Part shown: piece by piece, positions 1 to 8,767 of the stretch | How positions within the stretch are numbered: position 1 is the first letter of the stretch | Layout: each line of letters starts with the position of its first letter | From: Branchiostoma floridae | Taxonomy: Eukaryota; Chordata; Leptocardii; Amphioxiformes; Branchiostomatidae | Assembly (NCBI RefSeq): GCF_000003815.2 | Contig: NC_049982.1 | Coordinates: forward strand, 3,518,171-3,550,876 | DNA length: 32,706 nt | Direction of reading: 5' to 3' | The notes under the pieces: generated by a model | Seen by the model: the letters and a program-made list of their open reading frames with translations, nothing else | Told to the model about the DNA's origin: nothing | The model's database searches: none | Position numbers and translations under genes: made by a program

Positions 1-936
1 ACACAGCTATATACATCATCCCTGCTCCATCTCTATCAGCCACACAGCTATCTACATCATCCCTGCTCCATCTCTATCAGCCACACAGCTATCTACATCA
101 TCCCTGCTCCATCTCTATCAGCCACACAGCTATCTACATCATCCCTGCTCCATCTCTATCAGCCACGCAGCTATCTACATCATCCCTGCTCCATCTCTAT
201 CAGCCACACAGCTATCTACATCATCCCTGCTCCATCTGGTATCAGCCACACAGCTATCTACATCATCCCTGCTCCATCTCGTATCAGCCACACAGCTATC
301 TACATCATCCCTGCTCCATCTCTATCAGCCACGCAGCTATCTACATCATCCCTGCTCCATCTGGTATCAGCCACACAGCTATCTACATCATCCCTGCTCC
401 ATCTCTATCAGCCACACAGCTATCTACATCATCCCTGCTCCATCTGGTATCAGCCACGCAGCTATCTACATCATCCCTGCTCCATCTCTATCAGCCACGC
501 AGCTATCTACATCATCCCTGCTCCATCTGGTATCAGCCACGCAGCTATCTACATCATCCCTGCTCCATCTGGTATCAGCCACACAGCTATCTACATCATC
601 CCTGCTCCATCTCTATCAGCCACGCAGCTATCTACATCATCCCTGCTCCATCTGGTATCAGCCACGCAGCTATCTACATCATCCCTGCTCCATCTGGTAT
701 CAGCCACGCAGCTATCTACATCATCCCTGCTCCATCTCGTATCAGCCACACAGCTATCTACATCATCCCTGCTCCATCTCTATCAGCCACGCAGCTATCT
801 ACATCATCCCTGCTCCATCTGGTATCAGCCACACAGCTATCTACATCATCCCTGCTCCATCTCGTATCAGCCACACAGTTATCTACATCATCCCTGCTCC
901 ATCTCTATCAGCCACACAGCTATCTACATCATCCCT
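1..936. repeat. 41-43 bp minisatellite, about 22 copies
   Basis: A tandem array fills the left edge and runs off the window. The unit begins ACACAGCTATCTACATCATC and ends CTGCTCCATCTCTATCAGCC. Variants carry TCTGGTATCAG or TCTCGTATCAG (43 bp) instead of TCTCTATCAG (41 bp), and ACACAG or ACGCAG. It lies in an intron of the PHF21A-like gene upstream of the first visible exon. The TATCAG end resembles a 3' splice site, so the array may derive from an acceptor, but no exon can be shown here. Confidence 0.95.
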
Positions 937-1142
937 GTCTTATGTTCAGTTGGAAGAAAGGGCATGCCACCCTTTAAGGTGATGATAACCCAACGGTGCT
1001 GTGCCACACCGTAGTCTCTTCTACTCCTACTCCTCTCAGCAGACAACCTCCTGGTCCCAGGGAGGGATGGATGGATGAATAAAGGAAGGAATGGATGAAT
1101 CAGTGAAGGAACAGATGAATAACTGATATTTCCTCTCCGCAG
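937..1142 (+). other. PHF21A: Intron end with an extra acceptor-like copy
   Basis: Intron sequence before the exon at 1143. At 1033-1061 CTCTCAGCAG followed by ACAACCTCCTGGTCCCAGGG closely copies the true acceptor and exon start at 1131-1162 (CTCTCCGCAG, then ACGACCTCCTGGCCTCAGGG). Small GGATGGATGAATA repeats sit between the two copies. The upstream copy degenerates after about 20 exon-like bases. Confidence 0.7.
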
Positions 1143-1259
1143 ACGACCTCCTGGCCTCAGGGCATCTCTCCCGTCCAGCTGGTTTCTCCTAACTCTGTTG
1201 TTGTCGCGGCAACCGCCTCTGAAGCACCTGTGCCAGTAAAGGAGCAGGGTGATCACAAG
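1143..1259 (+). CDS. PHF21A: PHF21A-like exon a (region before the MASLGL segment)
   Basis: The acceptor TTTCCTCTCCGCAG precedes the exon and the donor is AAG/GTGAGA. The reading frame gives 39 codons beginning TTSWPQGISPVQLVSP and ending VPVKEQGDHK, in phase 0. It is rich in Ser, Val and Pro, as expected of the low-complexity part of PHF21A that precedes the conserved C-terminal half. Phase 0 fits the next exon, which begins KMQFMASLGL. A weaker donor 11 bases earlier (CAGG/GTGATC) would leave the wrong phase for the next exon. The call rests on splice sites, frame and position more than on residue conservation. Confidence 0.7.
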
Positions 1260-1553
1260 GTGAGATGTTATGATGTCTATGTCTAAGGTGTGAGGTCTAA
1301 AATGGGGCATTTTGTTAGAAGACTTGATAGACGGAGTTGGCAAACTTCAAACATCGAAAAACTGTACCAAGTTTGGTTCTTAATACTCAATACTTAATAA
1401 AATAAACTAATTAAATATCGTAATACTTAATATGCACTACTGTACCCAAACTTTTACAAACGCATTGCCTATTCAGGACCATGTAATCAGCCCATACCAC
1501 ATTGACACTCCTCTGTGGGCATTAGTTGGTAACTTTTCTCCTGTGTTCTACAG
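1260..1553 (+). other. PHF21A: Intron, no feature seen
   Basis: AT-rich intron between two exons, with short AATACTTAATA-type repeats near 1380-1430. It ends in the pyrimidine tract and acceptor TTCTACAG at 1546-1553. Confidence 0.6.
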
Positions 1554-1605
1554 AAAATGCAGTTTATGGCTTCCTTAGGGCTCATCACGCAGGGCACTCT
1601 AGAAG
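1554..1605 (+). CDS. PHF21A: PHF21A-like exon b (MASLGL segment)
   Basis: Reads KMQFMASLGLITQGTLE plus one base (G), phase 1. Vertebrate PHF21A has a closely similar FM-SLGL segment directly before the EIQ.KR basic stretch, and the split codon G/AA with the next exon restores that Glu. The acceptor is CTGTGTTCTACAG. The donor is G/GTTTGT, weak at +3, yet the last ten exon bases and this donor recur about 17 times in the downstream 29-bp array. Confidence 0.85.
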
Positions 1606-2106
1606 GTTTGTTTTCATGTATTTTACTCTAGAAGGTTTGTTTTCATGTATTTTACTCTAGAAGGTTTGTTTTCATGTATTTTACTCTAGAAGGTTTGTCT
1701 TCATGTATTTTACTCTGGAAGGGTTGTTTTCATGTATTTTACTCTAAAAGGTTTGTTTTCATGTATTTTACTCTAGAAGGTTTGTTTTCATGTATTTTAC
1801 TCTAGAAGGGTTGTTTTCATGTATTTTACTCTAGAAGGGTTGTTTTCATGTATTTTACTCTAGAAGGTTTGTTTTCATGTATTTTACTCTAGAAGGTTTG
1901 TTTTCATGTATTTTACTCTAGAAGGTTTGTTTTCATGTATTTTACTCTAGAAGGGTTGTTTTCATGTATTTTACTCTAGAAGGGTTGTTTTCATGTATTT
2001 TACTCTAGAAGGTTTGTTTTCATGTATTTTACTCTAGAAGGTTTGTATTCGTGTATTTTACTGTAGAAGGTTTGTTTTCGTGTATTTTACTCTGGAAGGT
2101 TCTTAC
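1596..2106 (+). repeat. 29-bp minisatellite built on an exon end and its splice donor
   Basis: The unit is ACTCTAGAAG followed by GTTTGTTTTCATGTATTTT (29 bp), about 17 copies with few substitutions. The first copy is the real end of the exon (to 1605) plus its donor. Later copies keep the exon-like ACTCTAGAAG and the GT, so the intron holds a series of near-identical decoy donors. Confidence 0.95.
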
Positions 2107-2193
2107 ATTGTAGATGTCCATATCATTTAAAACTAGATATGCTTGTTGTGTTGACTATTGTTCATGTCTTGTTTGTTTGTGAAACTTTTCCAG

Positions 2194-2276
2194 AAATCCA
2201 AAACAAGCGTCACGAGAGGAAAAGGAGAAGCACGGCCAACCCACAATACTGCTACGGTGCCATCTTCGAACCCGAG
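2194..2276 (+). CDS. PHF21A: PHF21A-like exon c (basic segment and FEPE motif)
   Basis: After the two bases AA that complete the split Glu, it reads [16 protein letters not shown] followed by [11 protein letters not shown], phase 0 at the end. The KRHERKRR basic cluster followed by TANPxY and FEPE matches the vertebrate PHF21A segment upstream of its AT-hook. The basic run may act in nuclear import or DNA contact (inference). The acceptor is GAAACTTTTCCAG and the donor GAG/GTAAAA. The 3' half of the exon is copied five more times in the next intron. Confidence 0.9.
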
Positions 2277-2735
2277 GTAAAACAGTATAGTAACACTTTA
2301 CTAACACTTTACCAACACTATAATAACACTTTACCAACACTTTAACTACCTCTAACCCAACTCCACCCACAATACTGCTACGGTGCCATCTTCGAACCCG
2401 AGGTAAACACTATAATAACACTGTACCAACACTATACTATCACTTTACCAACACTATACAGTACTGCTACGGTGCCATCTTTGAACCTGAGGTAAACACT
2501 ATACAAACACTTTACCAACACTATACAATACTGCTACGGTACCATCTTCGAACCTGAGGTAAAACAGTATAGTAACACTTTAATAACACTTTACCAACAC
2601 TTTAACTACCTCTAACCCAACTCCACCCACAATACTGCTACGGTGCCATCTTTGAACCTGAGGTAAACACTATACAAACACTGTACCAACACTATACAAT
2701 ACTGCTACGGTGCCATCTTAGAACCTGAGGTAAAA
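2240..2735 (+). repeat. Five intronic copies of the FEPE exon end with donor
   Basis: The exon end (AATACTGCTACGGTGCCATC, then TTCGAACCCGAG/GTAA) recurs near 2371-2404, 2461-2494, 2526-2559, 2632-2665 and 2699-2732. Each copy keeps GAG/GTAAA. The stretches between copies are AACACTTTACCAACACTATA-type repeats. Copies differ by single bases (TTTGAACCTGAG, TTAGAACCTGAG), so they have diverged since duplication. Each copy lacks the exon's own acceptor and 5' half. Confidence 0.9.
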
Positions 2736-2961
2736 CACTGTAATAACACTAAACTGTCACTTTACTATCACTTTACTAACACTGTATGAACACTATATTA
2801 ACACAGTATGAACAGTATACTAAAACCGTATGAACTCTATGCTAACACCAAACTGAAACTAGTCTAACACTTATGATAGTCTAACCTTATACAAACACTG
2901 CTGCTCCCTCTCACCCAACTCCACCCACAATATCCTGGAAGAGACAGTCGCTAGTAAGGAG
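2736..2961 (+). repeat. Degenerate TAACACT-rich tandem sequence
   Basis: Intron sequence of imperfect AACACTNTACTAACAC motifs that continues the spacer of the preceding array and fades by about 2890. No gene is seen. Confidence 0.6.
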
Positions 2962-3128
2962 TTGAACCTTGAAACAAAGTGGGGTGAGCCCCGTTATTGT
3001 CCCCTGCTACAGACTGGGACCCTTTCCAGAAGTGCGCATGTCGGGTGCGCGACACAGCCGGGATTCGAACAACCAGCTTCTTGGTCCAGATGCAGGGTCA
3101 CTAGCCACTGTACTATGAACGCTATTGC
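2962..3128 (-). mobile_element. tRNA-derived SINE-like fragment
   Basis: Read on the minus strand from about 3128, the sequence holds TAGTACAGTGG, which fits a pol III A box, and about 45 bases later TGTTCGAATCC, one mismatch from a B-box consensus. The spacing suits a tRNA head. A tail follows to about 2962 with no poly(A). This arrangement is typical of tRNA-derived SINEs. I cannot name the family or find target-site duplications. A decayed tRNA pseudogene is the alternative. Confidence 0.5.
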
Positions 3129-3273
3129 GGACTCTGTGTGCCCAAACTGTGGCCACGACTGACATGCAAGCATTTGCCTACAAAGCTGCACAAGACGCTG
3201 TAAACTGCCATAATCCAGAATGCTGCCATCACCAAATCGACTGTTGTTGATGATTTCTTATTTCCTGTTTCAG
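3129..3273 (+). other. PHF21A: Intron remainder
   Basis: Unremarkable intron sequence between the SINE-like fragment and the acceptor TTTCCTGTTTCAG at 3261-3273. Confidence 0.5.
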
Positions 3274-3334
3274 AGGAAGCGCAGTGCCCTGAACTATCTG
3301 TCCAACACAACCGGCCCAAACACCAGGAGGAGAG
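3274..3334 (+). CDS. PHF21A: PHF21A-like exon d (segment before the AT-hook)
   Basis: Reads RKRSALNYLSNTTGPNTRRR plus one base (G), phase 1. Joined to exon c it gives FEPE-RKRSALNYLSNT, the same order as the vertebrate protein, where the next residues are the GRPPK AT-hook core. The donor is GAGAG/GTAAGG. The phase-1 end predicts that the next exon starts with two bases completing Gly and then encodes RPPK. That exon is not visible and probably lies in the N gap at 3613-3778. Confidence 0.88.
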
Positions 3335-3351
3335 GTAAGGTTACTGTCCTG

Positions 3352-3612
3352 TTCCCCAAGTATAACCCTCTGCCTCTGTACCCCCCCCAGTACAACCCCC
3401 TGCCTCTGTACCCCCCAATATAACCCCCTGCCTCTGGACCCCCCACCATGCACTCGCGAGTATAAGCCCCTGCCTCCGGACTACAGAGTATAGCTATACC
3501 CTATGTGCTCTGTAATGTATCTTTTGCGCGCCGATGTCGTTTTTAACCTGAAAAAAGAATAAAGAATAACCCCCTGGCTCTGTACCCCCCTAGAATAACC
3601 CCCTGCCTCTGT
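3352..3612 (+). repeat. C-rich tandem repeat, interrupted by a gap
   Basis: Imperfect units with TATAACCCCCTGCCTCTGTA followed by CCCCCC. A non-repeat insert sits at about 3455-3565, including an AATAAAGAATAA run at 3558. The array runs into the N gap. Confidence 0.8.
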
Positions 3613-3778
3613 NNNNNNNNNNNNNNNNNNNNNNNNNNNNNNNNNNNNNNNNNNNNNNNNNNNNNNNNNNNNNNNNNNNNNNNNNNNNNNNNNNNNNNNN
3701 NNNNNNNNNNNNNNNNNNNNNNNNNNNNNNNNNNNNNNNNNNNNNNNNNNNNNNNNNNNNNNNNNNNNNNNNNNNNNN
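3613..3778. other. Assembly gap (166 N), probable site of the AT-hook exon
   Basis: Unsequenced bases inside the C-rich repeat. The 3334 exon ends in phase 1 before a codon expected to begin the AT-hook, and the exon at 3780 is already past that point, so the missing exon should be here or in adjacent repeat that did not assemble. Confidence 0.7.
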
Positions 3779-3779
3779 G

Positions 3780-3857
3780 GACGAGGAGGGCAGGGAGAAT
3801 GGGCATGCTGGGAAGGGGAAGTCACGGCTCATCAACACGGACGCCAACGGACAGGAG
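3780..3857 (+). CDS. PHF21A: PHF21A-like exon just before the PHD finger (5' end in gap)
   Basis: In the frame set by the downstream junction it reads DEEGRENGHAGKGKSRLINT then DANGQE, phase 0, donor GAG/GTGAGA. It joins DAHDDFC of the PHD exon. It is a hydrophilic linker of low conservation, matching the variable linker between AT-hook and PHD finger in PHF21A. Its acceptor is not visible because the N gap ends at 3778, so the true exon may be longer. Confidence 0.75.
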
Positions 3858-4615
3858 GTGAGAAATGTGGCGTGGTTGTTTACTTGGCGTGGTTTGTTTA
3901 CTTGGCGTGGTTGGTTGTTTACTAGGCGTGGTTATGTCTTTAGTACAGGGGGCACTAAGCTTGTTTACTTATATATGGCGAGCTTCAGAAGTACTTATTT
4001 CAGAAGCCGAAACTGATGAACCCCAAATTGTGAAAGTTTCTCTATGTGTAAAAAGCTGGGCTGCAGGGATGGGGCAGATGTGCTGGTTTGTAGTGAATCA
4101 GGAGACCCAAACAGTCGTGACAGCAGCGACCTTCAAACAAGGTCGTACAGGGCTGCGACCTTGGAGTCACCCTTAGGGTGTTTTTCATCTGATAGAAGCT
4201 CAAGTAGGAATGTTTCAGGGCTAACAGCACAAACAGCAACCAAACAGCACAAACCAAACAGCTGTGGGAGGGACAGCATGTTAGCTGCTATAGCTTAGCT
4301 GTGACAGTAACTGCGAATGGGGTGTAGTGATGCCAGTCCGTCAAACAAAACCAAGATGTGCACAGCACATTAATACTTGCCACATTTATACTTTGCTGTG
4401 GATTTTTTTGTTCACATTTGAAAATAGGAAGTAGCCGCCTTTTGAACAGAAAACTATCTGTGCCCGGCAGCCACAGTGGTGCCAGCACTAAGGCTATCGG
4501 AAATCAACTACTAATTCCTGAGGAAATAAGACACCAGGAAAGTAGCTGCTGTCAGGTAACCATAGCGACTGTTGCCATGACTGCGGGTAACGTGGGTTCT
4601 GCATTGTGTTGCCAG
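3858..4615 (+). other. PHF21A: Intron; short GGCGTGGTTGTTTACTT repeats at its start
   Basis: Right after the donor, GGCGTGGTTTGTTTACTT-type units repeat four times (3868-3932). The rest to the acceptor TGTTGCCAG (4615) holds nothing I can assign. Open frames here lack splice and homology support. Confidence 0.6.
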
Positions 4616-4762
4616 GACGCCCACGACGATTTCTGCAGCGTGTGTAAAACGAGTGGAGAGCTGCTCTGTTGTGACACTTGTAACCGGGTCTACCACCTCC
4701 ACTGCTTAGAGCCACCGCTAAAGGCCATTCCCACCGGCATGTGGATGTGTCCACAGTGCAAG
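4616..4762 (+). CDS. PHF21A: PHF21A-like exon encoding the PHD finger
   Basis: 49 codons form almost exactly one PHD zinc finger. Numbering from the exon start, the C4HC3 ligands are C7, C10, C19, C22, H27, C30, C45 and C48, in the blocks FCSVC, CDTC, YHLHC and MWMCPQC. The PHF21A finger binds the H3 tail with unmethylated K4 through an acidic residue just before FCSVC (Asp 5 here, conserved). The position before the CDTC motif, Met in the human finger as I recall, is Cys here (LLCCDTC). The acceptor is GTGTTGCCAG and the donor AAG/GTACTG, which is suboptimal. The exon end is copied downstream. Confidence 0.95.
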
Positions 4763-5518
4763 GTACTGTGTGGCAGGGGAGACATACGGGGTGGTATGGG
4801 TTAGTACATGGGCAGTACGGGCTAGTGCAGGGGCGGTACGGGCAAGTACAGGGGCTATGTGGATGTGTCCACAGTGCAAGGTACTGTGTGGCAGGGGCGG
4901 TATGGGTTAGTACAGGGGCGGTATGGGCTAGTACAGGCTAGTACGGGTTAGTGTATGGGCGGTACGGGTTAGTACAGGGGGCGGTATGGGCTAGTAAGGG
5001 GCGGTATGGGTTAGTACAGGGGCAGTGCGGGTTAGTACAGGGGCGGTACGGGTTAGTACAGGGGCAGTACGGGCTAGTACTGGGGCGGTACGGGCTAGTA
5101 CTGGGGCGGTACGGGTTAGTACAGGGGCAGTACGGGCTAGTGCAGGGGCGGTATGGGTTAGTACTGGGGCGGTACGGGTTAGTGCATGGGCGGTACGGGT
5201 TAGTACAGGGGCGGTATGGGCTAGTACAGGGGCGGTATGGGTTAGTACAGGGGCAGTACAGGTTAGTACGGGGGCGGTACGGGTTAGTACAGGGGCGCTA
5301 CGGGATATTGTATGGGGTAGTACAGGGTCTGGTTAGAGCCACCCCTAAATGCCTGGCATGTGGATGTGTCCACAGGTACTGTGTGGCCGGGGAAATATAC
5401 GGGGTGGTATGGGTTTGTACGGGTTAATACGGGGACGGTATGGGATAGTACAGGGCCTGGTTAGAGCAAAAGGCCCTCCCCCGGCATGTGGATGTGTCCA
5501 CAGTGCAAGGTACTGTGG
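4735..5518 (+). repeat. PHD exon-end copies and 21-bp minisatellite
   Basis: After the donor at 4763 the intron holds about 23 units of GGGGCGGTACGGGTTAGTAC plus A (21 bp, about 4790-5310). Interspersed are copies of the exon end (ATGTGGATGTGTCCACAG with TGCAAG/GTACTGTG) at about 4857-4892, 5356-5384 (lacking TGCAAG) and 5486-5518. The array is open in two frames as an artefact of the 21-bp period and is not judged coding. Confidence 0.9.
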
Positions 5519-7017
5519 CCGGGGAAACATACGGGGTGCAGTACGGGTTAGTACGGGGAGCAGGTATTTGGTGGGTATAGGTTTTGGTACGGGGAAGTAC
5601 ACAGCAAGGAATGGGACATTGTGCAGGTTAGTACTGGGTAGGGTATGGTACACGTAGTACAGGTGGTGATGATACGGAGAGCATATAGTGCAGGGGATAC
5701 GGGGTATATAGTGCAGGGGATACGGGGTATATGGTGCTACAGGGAACGTTACAGCAGGGCATCTATCTAAAGACTAAAGTAACAAATCTGCTGAAAAGAA
5801 TAAAACGTGTGCGGCTGGGGTAGAATAAATGGCTGGCTTTTCCTCAAAGCATTTAGTCATCTTCAATGTTGTTTTTATACTTTATTGTTGAAAATGTTTG
5901 CTTGTATATCATGATGTGTATAAGTTGGTTTGTGTTTTCACCAGCTTTTCCTCATTGCACATCCTTTCATCCCAGACCCAAGTTTGTGTTATGGTTAGTC
6001 CTTTTCTCTATTTGAAAAACAAACACATAAAAACAATCAGATCCTTGATTTGTAGCTCAAGATCAGAAATTTTCGAGCAGCGGGCCACTGGTATAAAGAA
6101 CATGTCAAACTGAGATGCCCCAAAGTTCCACAGTTTAAAGTGGGCTGCACAACAGACCCGACCAGAACCAGCTTTGGTTTGGGATGACGTGAGCGTGCCG
6201 TTATTGTGTGTACAACAGTGGCTTTAAAGTTAAACACTATGTTTATGATTGATCATTTCCATTATATTTAGAAATGAGCTTGAAATATTTTCTACTTTGA
6301 ATCTTTGCTTCTATTTTTCTTAGATGTCTCCTGCTTGTTTTTGCCCATACAACTTAATCCCTTACTTTAGAGTTTGTAAGTTTCATTCAACACAAGCAAG
6401 CAAATTGGTTCGCATAACTTTTCGGTCCCACATCCTTATTTCTTCACCTCTCCTCTTTCCGACCAGGTTTCCTCAGTTCTCTGCCAACTCGACTTTACTG
6501 ACAGTTTTTGGCACACAGAAACATTCCGTCATGACCCCCGAGTCATGCATGCAAGCAGGCCATTTTGCAGCTGACTGCCCTTCCTTTGTATTCAAACAAA
6601 AAACTGCAGTGTTGAAAACTTGCCTGGAGCAGCAAACCTTTCCTCCGGTGGGGTTTTGGGTCTGCATGTAACATGGCGTCATGGAGACGGGCATAGAAGG
6701 GGTGCGTTGTCATGGCAACAGAACCGCTGCGGTTAGGGCTGCCGCAGGTATCAACGGGCTGAACTGCTGGCTTCTGTAATAACAGACAGGCCCGATCACA
6801 GCTCAGCTGAACTGCTGGCTTCTGTAATTAACAGCTTATCTGTCTCACTTTTACTTCTACTTTCTCCAAGAAGTTCTCACTCTCTCCTTACCTGTGACTC
6901 CTGAATAAACCAATCTTACATACTTACTTGATTTCTTCCTCACTGTCTCATTTACAGGTGATGTTTCCTTACACTAAGTTACAGATGCCTCCTTTTCTCT
7001 CACTCACCTTTGATGTA
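5519..7017 (+). other. PHF21A: Intron, repeat remnant then unique sequence
   Basis: 5519-5745 has degenerate TACGGGGTATATAGTGCAGG repeats. About 5750-7017 is unique sequence with no exon I can support. A GTTGTCATGGCAAC X-box-like palindrome lies at 6706-6719. A partial duplication of GAACTGCTGGCTTCTGTAAT occurs at 6761 and 6809. Confidence 0.55.
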
Positions 7018-7636
7018 GTTTAGGCCCCTATGCTGTGCTTTAGGCCCCTATGCTGTGCTTTAGGCCACCATGCTGTGCTTTAGGCCCCCATGCTTTGCTT
7101 TAGGCCCCCATGCTGTGCTTTAGGCCCCCATGCTGTGCTTTAGGCCCCCATGCTGTGCTTTAGGCCCCCATGCTGTGCTTTAGGCCCCTGCGCTCTGCTG
7201 TAGGCCCCCATGCTGTGCTTTAGGCCCCTATGCTGTGCTTTAGGCCCCCATGCTGTGCTGTAGGCCCCCATGCTGTGCTTCAGGCCCCTGCGCTGTGCTT
7301 TAGGCCCCCATGCTGTGCTTTAGGCCCCTATGCTGTGCTTTAGGCCCCCATGCTGTGCTTTAGGCCCCTGTGCTGTGCTTTAGGCCCCCATGCTGTGCTT
7401 TAGGCCCCTATGCTGTGCTATAGCCCCTACGCTGTGCTTTAGGCCCCTATGCTGTGCTATAGGCCCCTATGCTGTGCTTTAGCCCCTATGCTGTGCTTTA
7501 GGCCCCTACGCTGTGCTTTAGGCCCCTATGCTGTGCTTAAGGCCCCTATGCTGTGCTTTAGGCCCCTATGCTGTGCTTAAGGCCCCTATGCTGTGCTTTA
7601 GGCCCCTATGCTGTGCTTTAGGCCCCTACGCTGTGC
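7018..7636 (+). repeat. 20-bp minisatellite, about 31 copies
   Basis: The unit is TAGGCCCCTATGCTGTGCTT with CCCATG, CCTACG and CTGCGC variants. It sits in the intron before the PWPGTL exon. The variants cluster (mostly CCCATG on the left, CCTATG on the right), suggesting local expansion rounds. Confidence 0.95.
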
Positions 7637-8009
7637 TGTGAAATAGTGCCTGCAGCATTCTGCATGAGTTTTGCAGTTTTCTTGGAGGATGCCAGACTCC
7701 AGCCGTGTGCGCCTCGCAAAGTTACCTTCTGCACCCGACCTGGGACAAAATTCCAGTGAGAACCAAGGATGCTGGGGGTCAAAACTGCTGTGTGTGTATC
7801 AAATGTCAAACTTTGATGTTGCACAAGTGTCTGGTACAATGTACACCTCTCCCCTCACCGGCCCCTTAGCCTCACCGGCCGTAGGGGCAGCAATGCCATG
7901 CACAGCAGGTTACTAAACAGGTGTATATCCGGTAAGTCCAATATCGTGTTCCTGTTGCAGACCCCGTGTGTGGACACCGTGTTTATGTTTGTTTGTTTGT
8001 TTGTTGCAG
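7637..8009 (+). other. PHF21A: Intron end with a duplicated acceptor and exon start
   Basis: At 7951-7978, CTGTTGCAG then ACCCCGTGTGTGGACACC copies the true junction at 8001-8027, TTGTTGCAG then ACTCCGTGTGCGGACACC. The copy continues into GTGTTTATG and a (GTTT)n run instead of the ATGCCCTGGCC of the exon. Nothing else is seen in this stretch. Confidence 0.8.
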
Positions 8010-8082
8010 ACTCCGTGTGCGGACACCATGCCCTGGCCGGGGACACTCGCCATTGTCCACTCGTACATCGCCTATAAGAACG
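8010..8082 (+). CDS. PHF21A: PHF21A-like exon with the PWPGTLAIVHSYIAYK block
   Basis: Reads TPCADTMPWPGTLAIVHSYI then AYKN plus one base, phase 1. WPGTLAIVHSYIAYK is a hallmark block of PHF21A and its paralogue PHF21B, right after the PHD finger. The six residues TPCADT that link it to the finger replace the longer acidic/lysine linker of vertebrates. The acceptor is TTTGTTTGTTGCAG and the donor ACG/GTGAGT. Confidence 0.93.
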
Positions 8083-8767
8083 GTGAGTCCGTCTCCTCGT
8101 AACACTGCCTCAAACTCAGCGTTTCTCAACCCTGCAAAGACATCTGCTGTATTTTCTGTGTCCATAAACATTGGGAAGCCACCCTGACTCGTTACCTGGC
8201 TCGTCAGTGTCCCTCAGTCATCAAAAGCACGCCAGATGTCACAGCTCTTACCAACATGCACACCGGAGAACCAGAAACAATATTTGTGAACCTCTATTAA
8301 TTCCAGTTCATCATGTCTAGTTTTGACTGTTTTATCTAGGTTTACATTGTTTGGATTATTACATGTTTGCATCAGTTCTGCTTGCACTATAGTCTTGTTG
8401 GTTTGACTCTTTTCTAACAGTCCAAAAACTGATATGATTTTATCATTCCAAAACCGAGTAGACATTTTTTGATAATCCAGAAGCATTTTGTATTTGCTGT
8501 GGCCACACTGAAGTTGGAGGACAGATTCTGACAATTGCCCTGATGAAAGTTTCAAACTTTTTCAGGGGAAAGTTTAGCTTTAAAACATCTAACATAATTT
8601 TCCGATTAAGGTACGCAGCCTCGATTCAGGTCACAAAGAAATCTGTGGGATTGACATGTAAAATTTTAAATAAAGTACATGACTCTTCTCCAATGACATC
8701 ACTTTTTGTTTGAAAGTATCACTTTTTGTATGGGCTTATGCACCACGCTGGTCCATTCACTGCTTTG
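8083..8767 (+). other. PHF21A: Intron with possible decayed repeat fragment
   Basis: A 113-codon minus-strand open frame spans 8214-8555 without recognisable similarity or splice sites. ATTCTGACAATTGCCCTGAT at 8524 is matched in reverse complement near 17164-17182 (ATCAGGGCAATTCTGA), so this part may belong to an interspersed repeat family. No gene is called. Confidence 0.4.

Noticed and set aside
937-989. Possible mini-exon after TTATGTTCAG (TTGGAAGAAAGGGCATGCC)
   Set aside because: The donor GTGATG is weak, no frame matches PHF21A and the polypyrimidine tract is poor.
3062-3128. Functional tRNA gene on the minus strand
   Set aside because: A- and B-box-like sequences exist, but the cloverleaf stems are not maintained and a SINE-like tail follows.
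6324-6671. Frame with CMQAGHFAADC, resembling a retroviral-type zinc knuckle
   Set aside because: It lacks the first CxxC pair and any neighbouring gag or pol sequence. It lies in an intron.
8214-8555. Minus-strand 113-codon frame
   Set aside because: No family is recognised and no splice or start support is seen. Possibly part of a decayed interspersed repeat.
8530-8560. Hammerhead ribozyme core (CTGATGA near GAAA)
   Set aside because: The conserved GAAA and the three helices cannot be formed in the right order around CTGATGA.
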